Positions 9,591 to 18,271 of a stretch of 64,000 nt of DNA are shown here, one piece after another. Made by a program: the position numbers and the translations under genes. Under the pieces are notes generated by a model, which was given only the letters and a program-made list of their open reading frames with translations, did no database searches and had not been told where the DNA came from. Each line of letters starts with the position of its first letter. Within the stretch, counting starts at the first letter, position 1. Source of the DNA: Beijerinckia mobilis (lineage in GTDB: Bacteria; Pseudomonadota; Alphaproteobacteria; Rhizobiales; Beijerinckiaceae); NCBI RefSeq assembly GCF_000745425.1, contig NZ_JQJH01000010.1, forward strand, positions 105,321 through 169,320, given 5' to 3'.

Positions 9591-11141
9591 TCATTGCATG
9601 CCGACGGCGATGAAACGGACTTCGCCCTGATTATTGGCGATAAGCAGGAGCGCGGTTTTCTTGCCTTGTTCCTTGAGGCTTTTTAGCTTCTTGGAAACGT
9701 CGGTCGGGGACTTCATCTGATCCTGGTTGATCTCCACAATCACGTCACCGGCCTGCACATGTTTTTCAGCCGCTGCCGATTCCGGATCGATATCGGTAAT
9801 GACGACACCCGAGCCGACTGTATCCCGGATCGAGAATTTCTGCCGTGTGTCGTCGTTGAGGTTTGAAAGGCTCATTCCAAGGACGCGTTGATTGAGTGTG
9901 TCCTGCGTGCTCTCGTTGTGGCTGGATTCGAGCGCGGCCTGTTTCTCGTTTTCCTCGAGACGGCCGAGCTTGACGGTTTTCGTGATTTCCTTGCCCTGGC
10001 GAAATAGAACGATCGGGACATCCTTGCCGACGGGTGCCATGGCGACGAGTTTCGGCAGATCGCGCGATTCCTTGATCGGGGTATTGTCGAATTTGACGAT
10101 GACGTCCCCTGTCTGCAGCCCGGCCACTTTGGCAGGTCCCTTGGAGTCGACACCGGCGATCAGCGCACCGCGCGCATTGCCAAGGTTGAGGCTCTCGGCG
10201 ATCGTTTCGTCGACATTCTGAATATGGACGCCGAGCCAGCCGCGCCGGGTCTCACCGAATTTCTCCAGCTGTTCTACAACCGGCATCACAGTGGCGCTCG
10301 GCGTCGCGAAGCCGATACCGATCGAGCCGCCGGAAGGCGACAGAATAGCCGTGTTGATGCCGATGACTTCACCGGCCATGTTGAACAAAGGTCCACCGGA
10401 ATTGCCGCGATTGATGGCGGCATCTGTCTGAATGTAATTGTCGTAGGGACCGGAATCGATGTTGCGGTTACGGGCCGAGATGATACCGGCCGTCACCGTG
10501 CCACCGAGACCGAAAGGATTGCCGACGGCCAGAACCGGATCGCCCACGCGCATCTTGTCGCTATTGCCGAATTTGACGGCTTTCAATGGTTTTTCTGGTT
10601 TGACCTTGAGTACGGCAACGTCGACTTTCGTATCCTTGCCGATGACCTGCGCCTTGAGTTTTTGGCCATCCGTGAAAATGACAGTCACTTCGTTGGCATC
10701 GGCGATGACATGATTATTGGTGATGATGATGCCTGCGGGATCGATCACAAAGCCCGAGCCGAGTGAATTCGAGCGCCGCTCGCGGGGCTTGGCGCCACGC
10801 TCGCCGCCGCCGCCGCGCTGCTGCCGGCGACGGAAAAACTCTTCGAACAGATCGTCGAAAGGCGTGCCTGGCTCGAATTGCGGCGCGCCATTGCCGCCGC
10901 CGCGTTTGTCTTCGACGGTCTGGCTTGCAGAAATATTGACGACGGCATCGCTGACGGCCTCCGCCAGATCGGCAAGCGATTCCGGCATGTGGGAGGCGGT
11001 AGGCGCGCTTGGTTTCACCGGCTCTTCCGCGAAAGCAGGCAGGGCCGCCGCCGTCAGCATGAGGCCGAGAGCGAGGCGCAACCTTGCCGCCCGCGCTGCC
11101 GTGGCAGGGTAAACAGGACGGGATCTACCAACCGAACCCAT
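9591..11141 (-). CDS. degP: Periplasmic serine protease/chaperone DegP (Do/HtrA family)
   Basis: A 516-residue S1C protease that removes misfolded envelope proteins. It has a signal peptide (hydrophobic ~22-36, cleavage after AFA), a Gly/Arg-rich linker, a trypsin-like domain with His in NNHVIAD, Asp in KVDVAVLKV and Ser in INRGNSGGPL, and two PDZ domains (WLGVHIQNVDETIAESL onwards; VLGMSLSNLN onwards). Length and layout fit DegQ/MucD-type proteases. In Rhizobiales it usually follows hflK-hflC directly; here an opposite-strand yfdX gene separates them, so it must have its own promoter in the 375-bp gap. Confidence 0.96.
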   Translation of the reverse strand: MGSVGRSRPVYPATAARAARLRLALGLMLTAAALPAFAEEPVKPSAPTASHMPESLADLAEAVSDAVVNISASQTVEDKRGGGNGAPQFEPGTPFDDLFEEFFRRRQQRGGGGERGAKPRERRSNSLGSGFVIDPAGIIITNNHVIADANEVTVIFTDGQKLKAQVIGKDTKVDVAVLKVKPEKPLKAVKFGNSDKMRVGDPVLAVGNPFGLGGTVTAGIISARNRNIDSGPYDNYIQTDAAINRGNSGGPLFNMAGEVIGINTAILSPSGGSIGIGFATPSATVMPVVEQLEKFGETRRGWLGVHIQNVDETIAESLNLGNARGALIAGVDSKGPAKVAGLQTGDVIVKFDNTPIKESRDLPKLVAMAPVGKDVPIVLFRQGKEITKTVKLGRLEENEKQAALESSHNESTQDTLNQRVLGMSLSNLNDDTRQKFSIRDTVGSGVVITDIDPESAAAEKHVQAGDVIVEINQDQMKSPTDVSKKLKSLKEQGKKTALLLIANNQGEVRFIAVGMQ

Positions 11142-11516
11142 GAAACATTCTCCAATTATGGCGTAATGCCTGTCGCGTTTCGTTTTCAGAAGAATGGGCT
11201 ATCCGAAGAAACAATGAATGGTGCCGTCATGAAACGAAAGCGCGGTTTTTTCGTGCCAAAGATGCCATTTGCGCGTGTGAGCCGCTGGCGAAAGCGCTTT
11301 GTCTCATGGCGCCTTCGTAAACTGCAAGGAGAAACCACATAGAGAAATCAGCCCAATTGACGAAAATGTGAGGGGAGAGCGCCGGCGCTAAGGAACAATT
11401 TTTTCTTTAACTATGCGTCGGAAGATTCCGGGTCTTTTCCGTCGAGCAGCGCATTGACATAGGGGCGACCTCCAAGGCATCCCTGAAGCTCCTGAACACG
11501 ATGTCTGGAGACCATC
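11142..11516. other. Divergent promoter region of degP and yfdX
   Basis: No gene. It must carry the promoters of degP (minus) and yfdX (plus). I see no clear repeat or operator; an A/T-rich stretch lies at 11390-11415. Confidence 0.5.
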
Positions 11517-12254
11517 ATGCAGCGAATCAGGTTTGTCATCGCAGCCATTCTGGCCACGGGGCTTGGAGTGCAAGGCTTGCTTGCCGAGACGGCGCCGGAA
11601 AAGGCGAAGGGAGCCGTGCAGGAAAAGACGGTCGCGAAGGATTTTGCCAATCTCTCCGCAGACGGCCATCTCGCTTTTGAGGACATCGATCTCGCCCGCC
11701 AGGCGCTGTTCGATGGCGATCCGCAATCCGCGGTGAAGCTCGTTACCGAGGCGCAGCAGGCCCTGGGGCGCGCCAAGAATGATGACGCCATTTTCCTGAA
11801 GGATGCCGGTAAAGGCGCCGCGGCTCCCGCCGAGGCCTCAAAGGCGGCCGAGAAGCCGAATGATGCGGAAAAGCCAGCGGTTGCCTGGATCCCCGTCGAT
11901 GGCGAATTTGTCCTGAACGAGAGCTTGACCGCGAGCCGCATCAAGAATGCCGCCGTCGCTACTGCGAACCGGCATTTGCGTCAGGGCCATCCCGGCAAAG
12001 CGCATGAAGTGCTCAAGGTCACCGGCGCGGAGGCCGATTTCATCCTTGTCGTAGCGCCGCTTCAGGCCACGACAGATGCCGTTGCGCATGCCGCAAGCCT
12101 GCTCGATGCGAAGGATTATTATAACGCCGGTCTCGCGCTCAAGGAGGCTCAGGAAGGGCTTCGCTACGTTGCTAAGGATCTGATCGCCAAGCCGAAGGAG
12201 GCTGGTGAACCCGCCAAAAAGACCTCTGGCGCCGCCAAGCCCGCAGAAAAATAA
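11517..12254 (+). CDS. YfdX family periplasmic protein
   Basis: A 245-residue secreted protein with a clear signal peptide (MQRIRFVIAAILATGLGVQG, cleavage after LLA). The mature part is helical; the pattern LSADGHLAFEDIDLARQALF followed by ...LVTEAQQALGRAKND is characteristic of the YfdX family, and a second half (HLRQGHPGKAHEVLKV ... LLDAKDYYNAGLALKEAQEG) repeats the helical theme. YfdX proteins are linked in enterobacteria to the EvgA acid-response regulon, but their biochemical role is unsettled. The tail is Lys/Ala-rich. An AGGAG-like site (TGGAGACC) precedes the ATG. It lies alone on the plus strand inside the hflKC-degP block. Confidence 0.85.
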   Translation: MQRIRFVIAAILATGLGVQGLLAETAPEKAKGAVQEKTVAKDFANLSADGHLAFEDIDLARQALFDGDPQSAVKLVTEAQQALGRAKNDDAIFLKDAGKGAAAPAEASKAAEKPNDAEKPAVAWIPVDGEFVLNESLTASRIKNAAVATANRHLRQGHPGKAHEVLKVTGAEADFILVVAPLQATTDAVAHAASLLDAKDYYNAGLALKEAQEGLRYVAKDLIAKPKEAGEPAKKTSGAAKPAEK

Positions 12255-12274
12255 TTCGTTCAACGGCATTAAAC

Positions 12275-12299
12275 CGGAAAGTGAATATGACTTTCCGGA
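12275..12299. repeat. Inverted repeat downstream of yfdX
   Basis: Perfect 9-bp arms CCGGAAAGT and ACTTTCCGG around a 7-bp loop, 20 bp after the yfdX stop. Possibly a 3'-end hairpin or a relic of a palindromic repeat. Confidence 0.6.
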
Positions 12300-12361
12300 A
12301 GACATTTGTTGCTCTCAAGCGCTTGCGGATGGTTCCGAAACGCTTTGGACTATGTGCAAAT

Positions 12362-12399
12362 AAGAGCCACCCGTTTGTTTTCGGGTGGCTCTTTTATTT
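12362..12399. terminator. Bidirectional terminator between yfdX and hflC
   Basis: A 12-bp GC-rich stem (AAGAGCCACCCG / CGGGTGGCTCTT) with an 8-nt loop, followed by T-rich sequence on the plus strand and also by CTTATTT on the minus strand. It can end both the yfdX and the hflKC transcripts. Confidence 0.9.
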
Positions 12400-12411
12400 T
12401 GATGGTTTTCT

Positions 12412-13338
12412 TTATCGTGCCGATGCGGCAGCGGGAAGTTTCGCATCATTTGTGACCGGGCGGCCGGATGCTGTCCCGAAATAGCGGAAGAAGTCGGAAT
12501 TGGGGTCGATCAGAAGCTTCGTCGTCGCCGGTTTCAGGCTCGTTTCATAAGCCTGCATCGAGCGATAGAAGGTGAAGAAATCGACATCACGGCCAAAGGC
12601 TGCGGCAAAAATCCGGTTGCGTTCCGCATCACCCTGGCCGCGAATCCGTTCCGCTTCGCTTTGGGCTTCGGCACGGATGACGGTGACGTCGCGATTGGCC
12701 TTCGCCTTGATCTTCTGAGCCTGTTCCGATCCTTGCGCGCGATATTCAGCCGCCTCGCGCGCGCGTTCCGTCTGCATGCGGCTGAACACTTTCTCCGAAA
12801 TCTGGCGTGGCAAATCTGCTCTGCGGATCCGTGCATCGATGACTTTGACACCGAGATTGGCCGCCTGTTCATTGACCTGATCGCGAATCGTCAGCATCAA
12901 GCGTTCGCGTTCATCACGCACGATCTGCGCGAGATTGGCATCGCCGAGCACCCTCCGGACGGCTGAATTCAGAATATAGACGAGCTGATTATCGGCACGT
13001 TCCACCGAGCCGACGCTTTGGTAAAACCGCAGCGGGTCGATGATCTTGTAGCGAAGGAAGGCATCGACCTCGATGCGCGTATTGTCCGACGCCAAGACTT
13101 CCTGCTTCGCTGTCTCGGCGTCGAGAATGCGATTGTCGAACAGCACGACACTCTCGATCAGCGGCCATTTGAAATGGAGCCCAGGCGTCGTTACAACCGC
13201 CCGGCCGGGAACGGGTTCACCGAAACGAAGCACGAGCGCTTGCTGCGTCTGCTGGACGGTAAACAGGGCACCGCCCGCAAAAGCCAGAACGGCAACGGCG
13301 AGAACCAGAAGAACCACAAGGCCCGTTTGCGTTTTCAT
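12412..13338 (-). CDS. hflC: HflC, SPFH/prohibitin-family membrane protein
   Basis: A 308-residue partner of HflK. The HflKC complex surrounds and modulates the FtsH protease in the inner membrane. It has an N-terminal membrane anchor (residues ~7-27), then the SPFH domain (QQTQQALVLRFGEPV, DAFLRYKIIDPLRFYQSVG) and a charged helical region (RAREAAEYRAQGSEQAQKIK). The start codon overlaps the hflK stop by 4 bp. The gene ends at a bidirectional terminator. The small DUF2065 gene that often follows hflC in Rhizobiales is not seen. Confidence 0.97.
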   Translation of the reverse strand: MKTQTGLVVLLVLAVAVLAFAGGALFTVQQTQQALVLRFGEPVPGRAVVTTPGLHFKWPLIESVVLFDNRILDAETAKQEVLASDNTRIEVDAFLRYKIIDPLRFYQSVGSVERADNQLVYILNSAVRRVLGDANLAQIVRDERERLMLTIRDQVNEQAANLGVKVIDARIRRADLPRQISEKVFSRMQTERAREAAEYRAQGSEQAQKIKAKANRDVTVIRAEAQSEAERIRGQGDAERNRIFAAAFGRDVDFFTFYRSMQAYETSLKPATTKLLIDPNSDFFRYFGTASGRPVTNDAKLPAAASAR

Positions 13339-14567
13339 TTGGTGTCTCCCGCCTTTGCAGCCTCGCTCCCCCTTGTCTCCATCCCTCGTGTCTCCTTCCC
13401 GAACGCCTCGCTTCCCTCACCTTCATCTCGGGGCAGGATGCGATCGAGCGGCAGATAGGGCAGGACCCCTTGCAGCCCGCTCGCCGTGCCCTGGCCGGTT
13501 TTCGTGTCGATGAATACTTTGTCGAGACCACCAAGCACGCGTTCGAGTGTCTCTAAATAAAGGCGCTGACGCGTGACGACGGGTGCCTTGGCATATTCAT
13601 CATAGATGAGGTTGAAACGACCAGCCTGGCCATTGGCCTCGGCAATGGCGCTCACCTTATAGCCCTCGGCCTCCGCGAGAATGGCGGCCGCGGCACCCCG
13701 CGCTTCCGGCACGATCCGATTGGCATAGGCTTCGGCCTCGTTCCGCATGCGATCGAGATCCTGCTGTGCCGCGGTGACGTCGCGGAAAGCCGCAACCACC
13801 TGTTCAGGCGGATCGACAGATTGAAGCTGGACCTGCAGAATGAGAACACCGGCTTGGTAATCGTTGAGAATTTTCTGGATGAGAGCCTGAACCGCAGGTT
13901 CGATCACCTTGCGCTCGGCGGTCAGGATTCTCTGGATCTGGCTGCGGCCGATTACTTCCCGCATCGCGCTTTCGGCGACAGCCTTTACCGTCTCCCGCTG
14001 GTTGGCGACATTGAAAGCGAAATCTTCCGGGTGCAGCGGATCGATCTGCCAGACGACGACGAATTTGACATCGGCGATATTTTCATCACCCGTCAGCATC
14101 AAGCTCTCTTCCGGCAATTCATAATGGATCGGCACGTTGGGATGGCGCGGGTCTACACGCACGGTGAAGCCGATGTTGATCGTATTGCGATCGGTGACCT
14201 GCAATAATTGCACGCTGCCGACCGGAAACGGCAGATTGTAATTGAGACCGGGACCAGCTTTGCCTGTATACCGGCCAAAAACCTTGTTGAGACCGATTTC
14301 GTTGGGGCGGACCGTGTAAAATCCGGAAGCGAGCCAAAGCAGGATCGCTCCCAAAACGGTGGCGGCTACGACCCACAGGTTCCATCCATCCGGAAGATGA
14401 TCGTGGAGGCGGCTCCAGAGAGAGCCTTTGCCTTGCCGCATCATTGTTCTGAAATCGAAGGGAACAGGCTCCGGGCGCTGACCCCAAGGGCCGGCCTTGC
14501 CAGGTTTCCAGGGATCGCGGCCATCGTCCTGTGAGGATCCGTTTCCATTATTGATCCAGGGCATCAT
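13335..14567 (-). CDS. hflK: HflK, SPFH/prohibitin-family membrane protein
   Basis: A 410-residue FtsH modulator. The N-terminus is Gly/Pro/Trp-rich (MPWINNGNGSSQDDG), as usual for HflK. It is followed by a membrane helix at ~69-90 and the SPFH domain (SGFYTVRPNEIGLNKVFGRY), then a long coiled region (QDLDRMRNEAEAYANRIVPE). The C-terminal tail is acidic and low in complexity. It is co-transcribed with hflC (4-bp overlap). folA lies 390 bp upstream, and a palindromic repeat fills that gap. Confidence 0.97.
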   Translation of the reverse strand: MMPWINNGNGSSQDDGRDPWKPGKAGPWGQRPEPVPFDFRTMMRQGKGSLWSRLHDHLPDGWNLWVVAATVLGAILLWLASGFYTVRPNEIGLNKVFGRYTGKAGPGLNYNLPFPVGSVQLLQVTDRNTINIGFTVRVDPRHPNVPIHYELPEESLMLTGDENIADVKFVVVWQIDPLHPEDFAFNVANQRETVKAVAESAMREVIGRSQIQRILTAERKVIEPAVQALIQKILNDYQAGVLILQVQLQSVDPPEQVVAAFRDVTAAQQDLDRMRNEAEAYANRIVPEARGAAAAILAEAEGYKVSAIAEANGQAGRFNLIYDEYAKAPVVTRQRLYLETLERVLGGLDKVFIDTKTGQGTASGLQGVLPYLPLDRILPRDEGEGSEAFGKETRGMETRGSEAAKAGDTK

Positions 14568-14710
14568 TCCATCCGGGTTGGGAGAGCATGGTTCGCGCCT
14601 GTGATGCTCTCAACAAATTTTCCCGAGTTTTCTTGAACTCTGGAATTTCGGGTAGCAGTGATTTCGGGTTGAAAAAGCAAAATCACCCGGGTTTTGGGCA
14701 AGCAAGACCG

Positions 14711-14818
14711 CCTAGAGCATTTTGTCTTTATATTGGATCGCTCCGCGATTCCATTTACCTGAAAATGCTCTAAATTCTCTGAGTGGAGCGTTTCTGGATA
14801 TATCCGAAACGCTCTAGA
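14711..14818 (-). repeat. Full-length ~105-bp composite palindromic repeat (copy 1)
   Basis: Two hairpins in one element. The long one spans 14713-14772 (TAGAGCATTTT ... AAAATGCTCTA) and holds an inner hairpin around GGATCGCTCCGCGATTCC. The short one spans 14786-14814 (GAGCGTTTC ... GAAACGCTC). Read in reverse complement, it aligns over its whole length with the copy at 48404-48509. The outer ends are inverted copies of TAGAGC(A/G)TTT. It fills the folA-hflK gap; the rest of that gap holds nothing I recognise. Confidence 0.85.
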
Positions 14819-14956
14819 GATTATATTGAACCGTGCCAATCTCAAGCTGCCTAGAATGGGAAGGGCAGTTGAAAACTGCCTGTCCTGTACCGCTGGTATG
14901 GTGCCAATGCACCCTTTTCGTCGGATTGCCTTCAAGGATCGGGTGAAAATGAGAGA

Positions 14957-15559
14957 TCATGCGCCGGTAGCAAGCCTGCGATTCGATTCTGCGGCAGGAT
15001 TTGGCTCTGTTCCCGAGATACGATGATAATCGACGAACACATAGGAAGTTTCGTCGCCTGGACCTTGCTGTGGAGGGGATCTTTGTTCCTCCCGCCATTG
15101 TGCCCAATCGACGGGCGGGAAAAAAGTGTCGCCTGACGGCGCCGCATCGACGAGCGTCAATTCGAGCCATGTCGTGCGTGGCAGAAAGGCTTCAAAAAGG
15201 ACGCTGCCGCCAATCAGCGCCACCCGGTCGGCGTCAAGGGCCTGCGCCCGCTCGATTGCCAAAGCGAGAGCCGCTTCAGGGTCATGCGCAACGAGCACGC
15301 CACTGGCGGCAAAGGATCGGCGCGTCGTCAGTACGATGGTCTCGCGTCCGGGCAAGGCGTGACCGATGGATTCGAACGTCTTGCGGCCCATGAGCATGGG
15401 CTTGCCCCAGGTCCTTTCCCGAAAATGGCGTCGATCTCCAGGGAGATCCCAGGGCAGATGACCGGCTTGGCCAATGACCCCATTGCTGGCGATGGCGGCG
15501 ATGATGCTCAGGCCAATTGTATGCGTGGACAACGACAAGAACTCGAAATTATGGATCAC
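14957..15559 (-). CDS. folA: Dihydrofolate reductase
   Basis: A 200-residue FolA that reduces dihydrofolate to tetrahydrofolate with NADPH, for thymidylate, purine and methionine synthesis. Visible motifs are ISLxAAIA-type SIIAAIASNGVIG, LPWDLPGDRRHFRERTWGKP, MGRKTFESIG, PGRETIVLTT and ALIGGSVLFEAFLPR, in the family order. The catalytic acidic residue is the Asp in DLPGDRRHF. An extra ~14 residues precede the usual start, and the C-terminal ~25 residues are non-conserved. Gene order folA-hflK-hflC is typical of Rhizobiales; the usual upstream thyA is missing here. Confidence 0.95.
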   Translation of the reverse strand: MIHNFEFLSLSTHTIGLSIIAAIASNGVIGQAGHLPWDLPGDRRHFRERTWGKPMLMGRKTFESIGHALPGRETIVLTTRRSFAASGVLVAHDPEAALALAIERAQALDADRVALIGGSVLFEAFLPRTTWLELTLVDAAPSGDTFFPPVDWAQWREEQRSPPQQGPGDETSYVFVDYHRISGTEPNPAAESNRRLATGA

Positions 15560-15680
15560 GCCGTCTGCCGGGCGACCAGAATGGAATGTCTGATTGTGCG
15601 GATGCGTTCCTGAATCGCTGGAACATCGCTCTCACAGCGCCCCAATGCCATCGCTGATTTGCGGAAAAGAATGATCGATT

Positions 15681-16217
15681 TCAATTCTGTTCCGGCACGC
15701 CGGATTGCGCAAGGTTCAGGAGACCGCCTCCGTCGATACGGCAACTGGTCCATTGATCCAGGAGTGTCGCACCCATATGGCGGTAAAAGCCGATCGCCGG
15801 TTCATTCCAGTCGAGAACCGACCATTCGAGACGGCCGAGATTCTCGCGCGCACAGCGGCGCGCGAGATTGACGAGAAGCGCCTTGCCGCAGCCATTGCCG
15901 CGGAAGGGAGGGCGAATATAAAGATCCTCCAACCATATGCCATGAAGGCCCTTAAAGGTTGAAAAGGAATAGAACCACACGGCGAAGCCAGCGAGCTGGC
16001 CTTTGAAATCGATGAGTTCGCAAAATACGCGGGGTGCCGGGCCAAACAACGCGACGCGCAAGCTCGCAATATCGGCTTCCACGTCGCTGCTCAGCTTTTC
16101 ATAGGCTGCGAGTTCCTGCACGAGGGCGTAAATCGCGTCTATGTCTTCGGCCACGGCGCGGCGAATGCGCAACCTCGATGGTTGCGTTCGCGCTATGAAA
16201 TCAATGATCGTCGCCAT
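15681..16217 (-). CDS. GNAT-family N-acetyltransferase
   Basis: A 178-residue acetyltransferase. The GNAT fold is visible as LRIRRAVAEDIDAIYALVQEL (start of the domain), FAVWFYSFSTFKGLHGIWLEDLYIRP (beta-4) and the acetyl-CoA loop RGNGCGKALL (motif A), then EWSVLDWNEPAIGFYRHMGA. This pattern resembles the diamine (spermidine/thialysine) N-acetyltransferase group, but substrate assignment is inference. The ATG at 16217 overlaps the end of the small upstream gene by 17 bp and has an AGG site; an earlier ATG would overlap more. It is probably co-transcribed with that gene. Confidence 0.88.
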   Translation of the reverse strand: MATIIDFIARTQPSRLRIRRAVAEDIDAIYALVQELAAYEKLSSDVEADIASLRVALFGPAPRVFCELIDFKGQLAGFAVWFYSFSTFKGLHGIWLEDLYIRPPFRGNGCGKALLVNLARRCARENLGRLEWSVLDWNEPAIGFYRHMGATLLDQWTSCRIDGGGLLNLAQSGVPEQN

Positions 16218-16431
16218 GCTTTGCCTGAACCGCGTGTTTGATCTCCCGCGCGGCATCAATGGCGAGTTTGATCTGCGTGTCTGTCAGCGCTTTGTTCGCT
16301 TGCAGAGCCGCCTTGATCTTGGGCATTTCGACATGTTTCGCGTCGGGAATTTCACTGACGAAAGCCGTAAGGGCGGCGATGGCCGCCAGCAATTCGTCCA
16401 GCTTGTCATCGATGGATTTCGGTTCGGACAT
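16201..16431 (-). CDS. Small hypothetical helical protein
   Basis: A 76-residue acidic protein with a strong ribosome site (CGGAG, 7 nt before the ATG). The sequence is a run of predicted amphipathic helices (SIDDKLDELLAAIAALTAFV; ALTDTQIKLAIDAAREIK), with no signal peptide or membrane segment. It overlaps the GNAT gene start by 17 bp, so the two are likely coupled. I do not recognise the family. Confidence 0.7.
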   Translation of the reverse strand: MSEPKSIDDKLDELLAAIAALTAFVSEIPDAKHVEMPKIKAALQANKALTDTQIKLAIDAAREIKHAVQAKHGDDH

Positions 16432-17468
16432 GAGGATCTCCGAAAAGACAGAGGCGGGATCTTTGACAGAGCCGAGACATCATCAGTATCGGACCTGCTT
16501 GACTTCGCTATGACGGATCGAGAACAGACCTTTATCGATCCAATGGTTTTGCGGGCCGCCGCTGCAATATACGGTCTGCACCGTAAAGGATTCGCAAAAA
16601 TCGGGCGCTTTCCAACCCGTTTAGGGGGCAGGCGCCTTTAAAGCAAATTTCAATGCTATTGCATCGCTTCGAAGAGACTCTGATTTTTGAGTGAGGTATG
16701 TCGGCACTTGTCCACCGCGTTTCGCCCTTCGGGTGCGGTGTGACCAATTTTACCAAGGGGATGCGCGCCCAAAGGATGTCCAGCTCGCAATGGACAGGGA
16801 CCAGCCGGCGACCTATAAGCGCCGTCGATCATCCCTTCGTGTCTTGCACGAATTGAAGCTATTTTGATCGCAAGAACTTACTCTTGCCGGGTGCAAGGAA
16901 CTTTGCGAGACGCTTCCGTCAACAAAACCGCTGGCGTATTTTCGCGAATCCTTGGGGGCGCGGACCGATGATCAGCCCAAGGGACCAACGAAATTCGGGC
17001 AATTCAAGAAAGAAGATGGCAAGAGCGGGATCGGGTTTTTATCGACGATCTTCTATCTGGGCCGGTTCTGCCACAAGCCCGATCACAATGATGAAAAGCT
17101 GAGCGTGGCCGAGGCGGGGCAGAAAGATCACGCCTTTTTGCTTGCAACCGGCGTGTCGGCATTTGCCTGTGCGGGAGATACATTTTAGGCAGTGGCGATT
17201 CTGCTTCAAAAATGCAAAATCAATCGCAGCCTGTGCCATGCCAGACGGATTCGGGTCCGGTTTCAGCGCCGACGCCGGAGATGGTTTCCGATCGGTGCTT
17301 CGGCAATCGATGCGCCTCCATGCCGTCCTTTGTCTTGAAGAGTTCAGGAGTATCGCTCAGGAACCAGATTCACGAGTGATGCCCCCGGTTTTTGATGAAT
17401 GCGTCAAGCCTTTCCAAAAGGGCGTCCTTTTCGGTTTGATGCCGGAGCCTTCCTTTCAGGAGTTTTCC
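16432..17468. other. Long spacer without a supported gene
   Basis: About 1 kb between the small protein gene and the PIMT-like gene. Open frames of 60-80 codons exist on both strands, but none has a family signature or a good ribosome site, and they overlap each other. A CAATGCTATTG palindrome sits near 16652 and recurs near 45114. The 3' part must contain the promoter of the methyltransferase gene. Confidence 0.5.
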
Positions 17469-18206
17469 ATGACTGCAACGTCGCTCGGTGAATCCGCACC
17501 GTCCTCCAATCCGGCTCTTGGGGACCAATCCTTTCTGTTGCGCCAGACCATGGTTGATTGCCAGGTGCGTACCTTCGACGTCATCGATCAGCGCCTGCTG
17601 CAGCAGATGCTTGACGTGCCGCGCGAGGATTTTCTGCCCGCCTCACTCGCACCTCTCGCTTATTCCGACAAGGTGCTGACTCTGGTTCCGACGACTCCCG
17701 GCACCGCCCCTCGGAGCCTGCTGCCGCCGTTGATTCTGGCGCGGCTCCTTCAGGGTGCCGGGGTGCGCCCCACTGATCGCGTCCTCGATGTCGCGCCGGC
17801 GCTTGGCTATTCGACGGCATTGCTCGCAGGCTTGGCGAAGGATGTATCGGCGCTCGAATGCGAGGCGGAATGGGTGGCGGCAATGGGCGGCGCTTTCGCG
17901 ACTCATGGCCTGAAGAATGTTTCTGTTTTCCAGGGGCCGCTGGCCGGAGGCGTTCCGTCGAAAGCACCTTTCGATCTCATCGTGATCAACGGTGCCGTCA
18001 TGGCGCATCTTGAAACGGCGCTGGATCAATTGGTTGAGGGCGGTCGGCTCGTCGCTTTCCATTATGAACAGAATGATCCAACGCGGCGGGCTGGCAAGGC
18101 TGTCCGTTTCGAAAAAATCGGCGGGGATATCAGCCGGCGGGTCCTGTTCGATGCGTCGCTGCCGGTCCTCGATGCTTTCGCTGAGCCGGAACGCTTCACC
18201 TTCTGA
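17469..18206 (+). CDS. PIMT-like methyltransferase with a degenerate SAM motif
   Basis: A 245-residue homologue of protein-L-isoaspartate O-methyltransferase, the type that precedes tolC in many Rhizobiales. The family signature is visible as LRQTMVDCQVRTFDVID, LLQQMLDVPREDFLPASLAPLAYSD and the Rossmann strand DRVLDVAPALGYSTALLAGL. The glycine-rich SAM loop, normally like GCGTGYS, reads APALGYS, losing two glycines, so activity is doubtful. The frame is open further upstream, but AGGAG sits 7 nt before the ATG at 17469, which fixes the start. Likely cytoplasmic; function in this locus is unknown. Confidence 0.85.
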   Translation: MTATSLGESAPSSNPALGDQSFLLRQTMVDCQVRTFDVIDQRLLQQMLDVPREDFLPASLAPLAYSDKVLTLVPTTPGTAPRSLLPPLILARLLQGAGVRPTDRVLDVAPALGYSTALLAGLAKDVSALECEAEWVAAMGGAFATHGLKNVSVFQGPLAGGVPSKAPFDLIVINGAVMAHLETALDQLVEGGRLVAFHYEQNDPTRRAGKAVRFEKIGGDISRRVLFDASLPVLDAFAEPERFTF

Positions 18207-18243
18207 GCAGTCTTGTGGTGCGGAACGGTTCAGAATGCGGCGG

Positions 18244-18271
18244 TTGATCCTGGTTGTGAAACCGGGATCAA
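18244..18271 (+). terminator. Hairpin downstream of the PIMT-like gene
   Basis: Twelve-bp arms (TTGATCCTGGTT / AACCGGGATCAA, one G-T wobble) with a 4-nt loop, 37 bp after the stop. There is no U-tract. Confidence 0.5.

Noticed and set aside
16884..17239. Overlapping small frames on both strands
   Set aside because: They overlap each other, lack ribosome sites and have no family signature.
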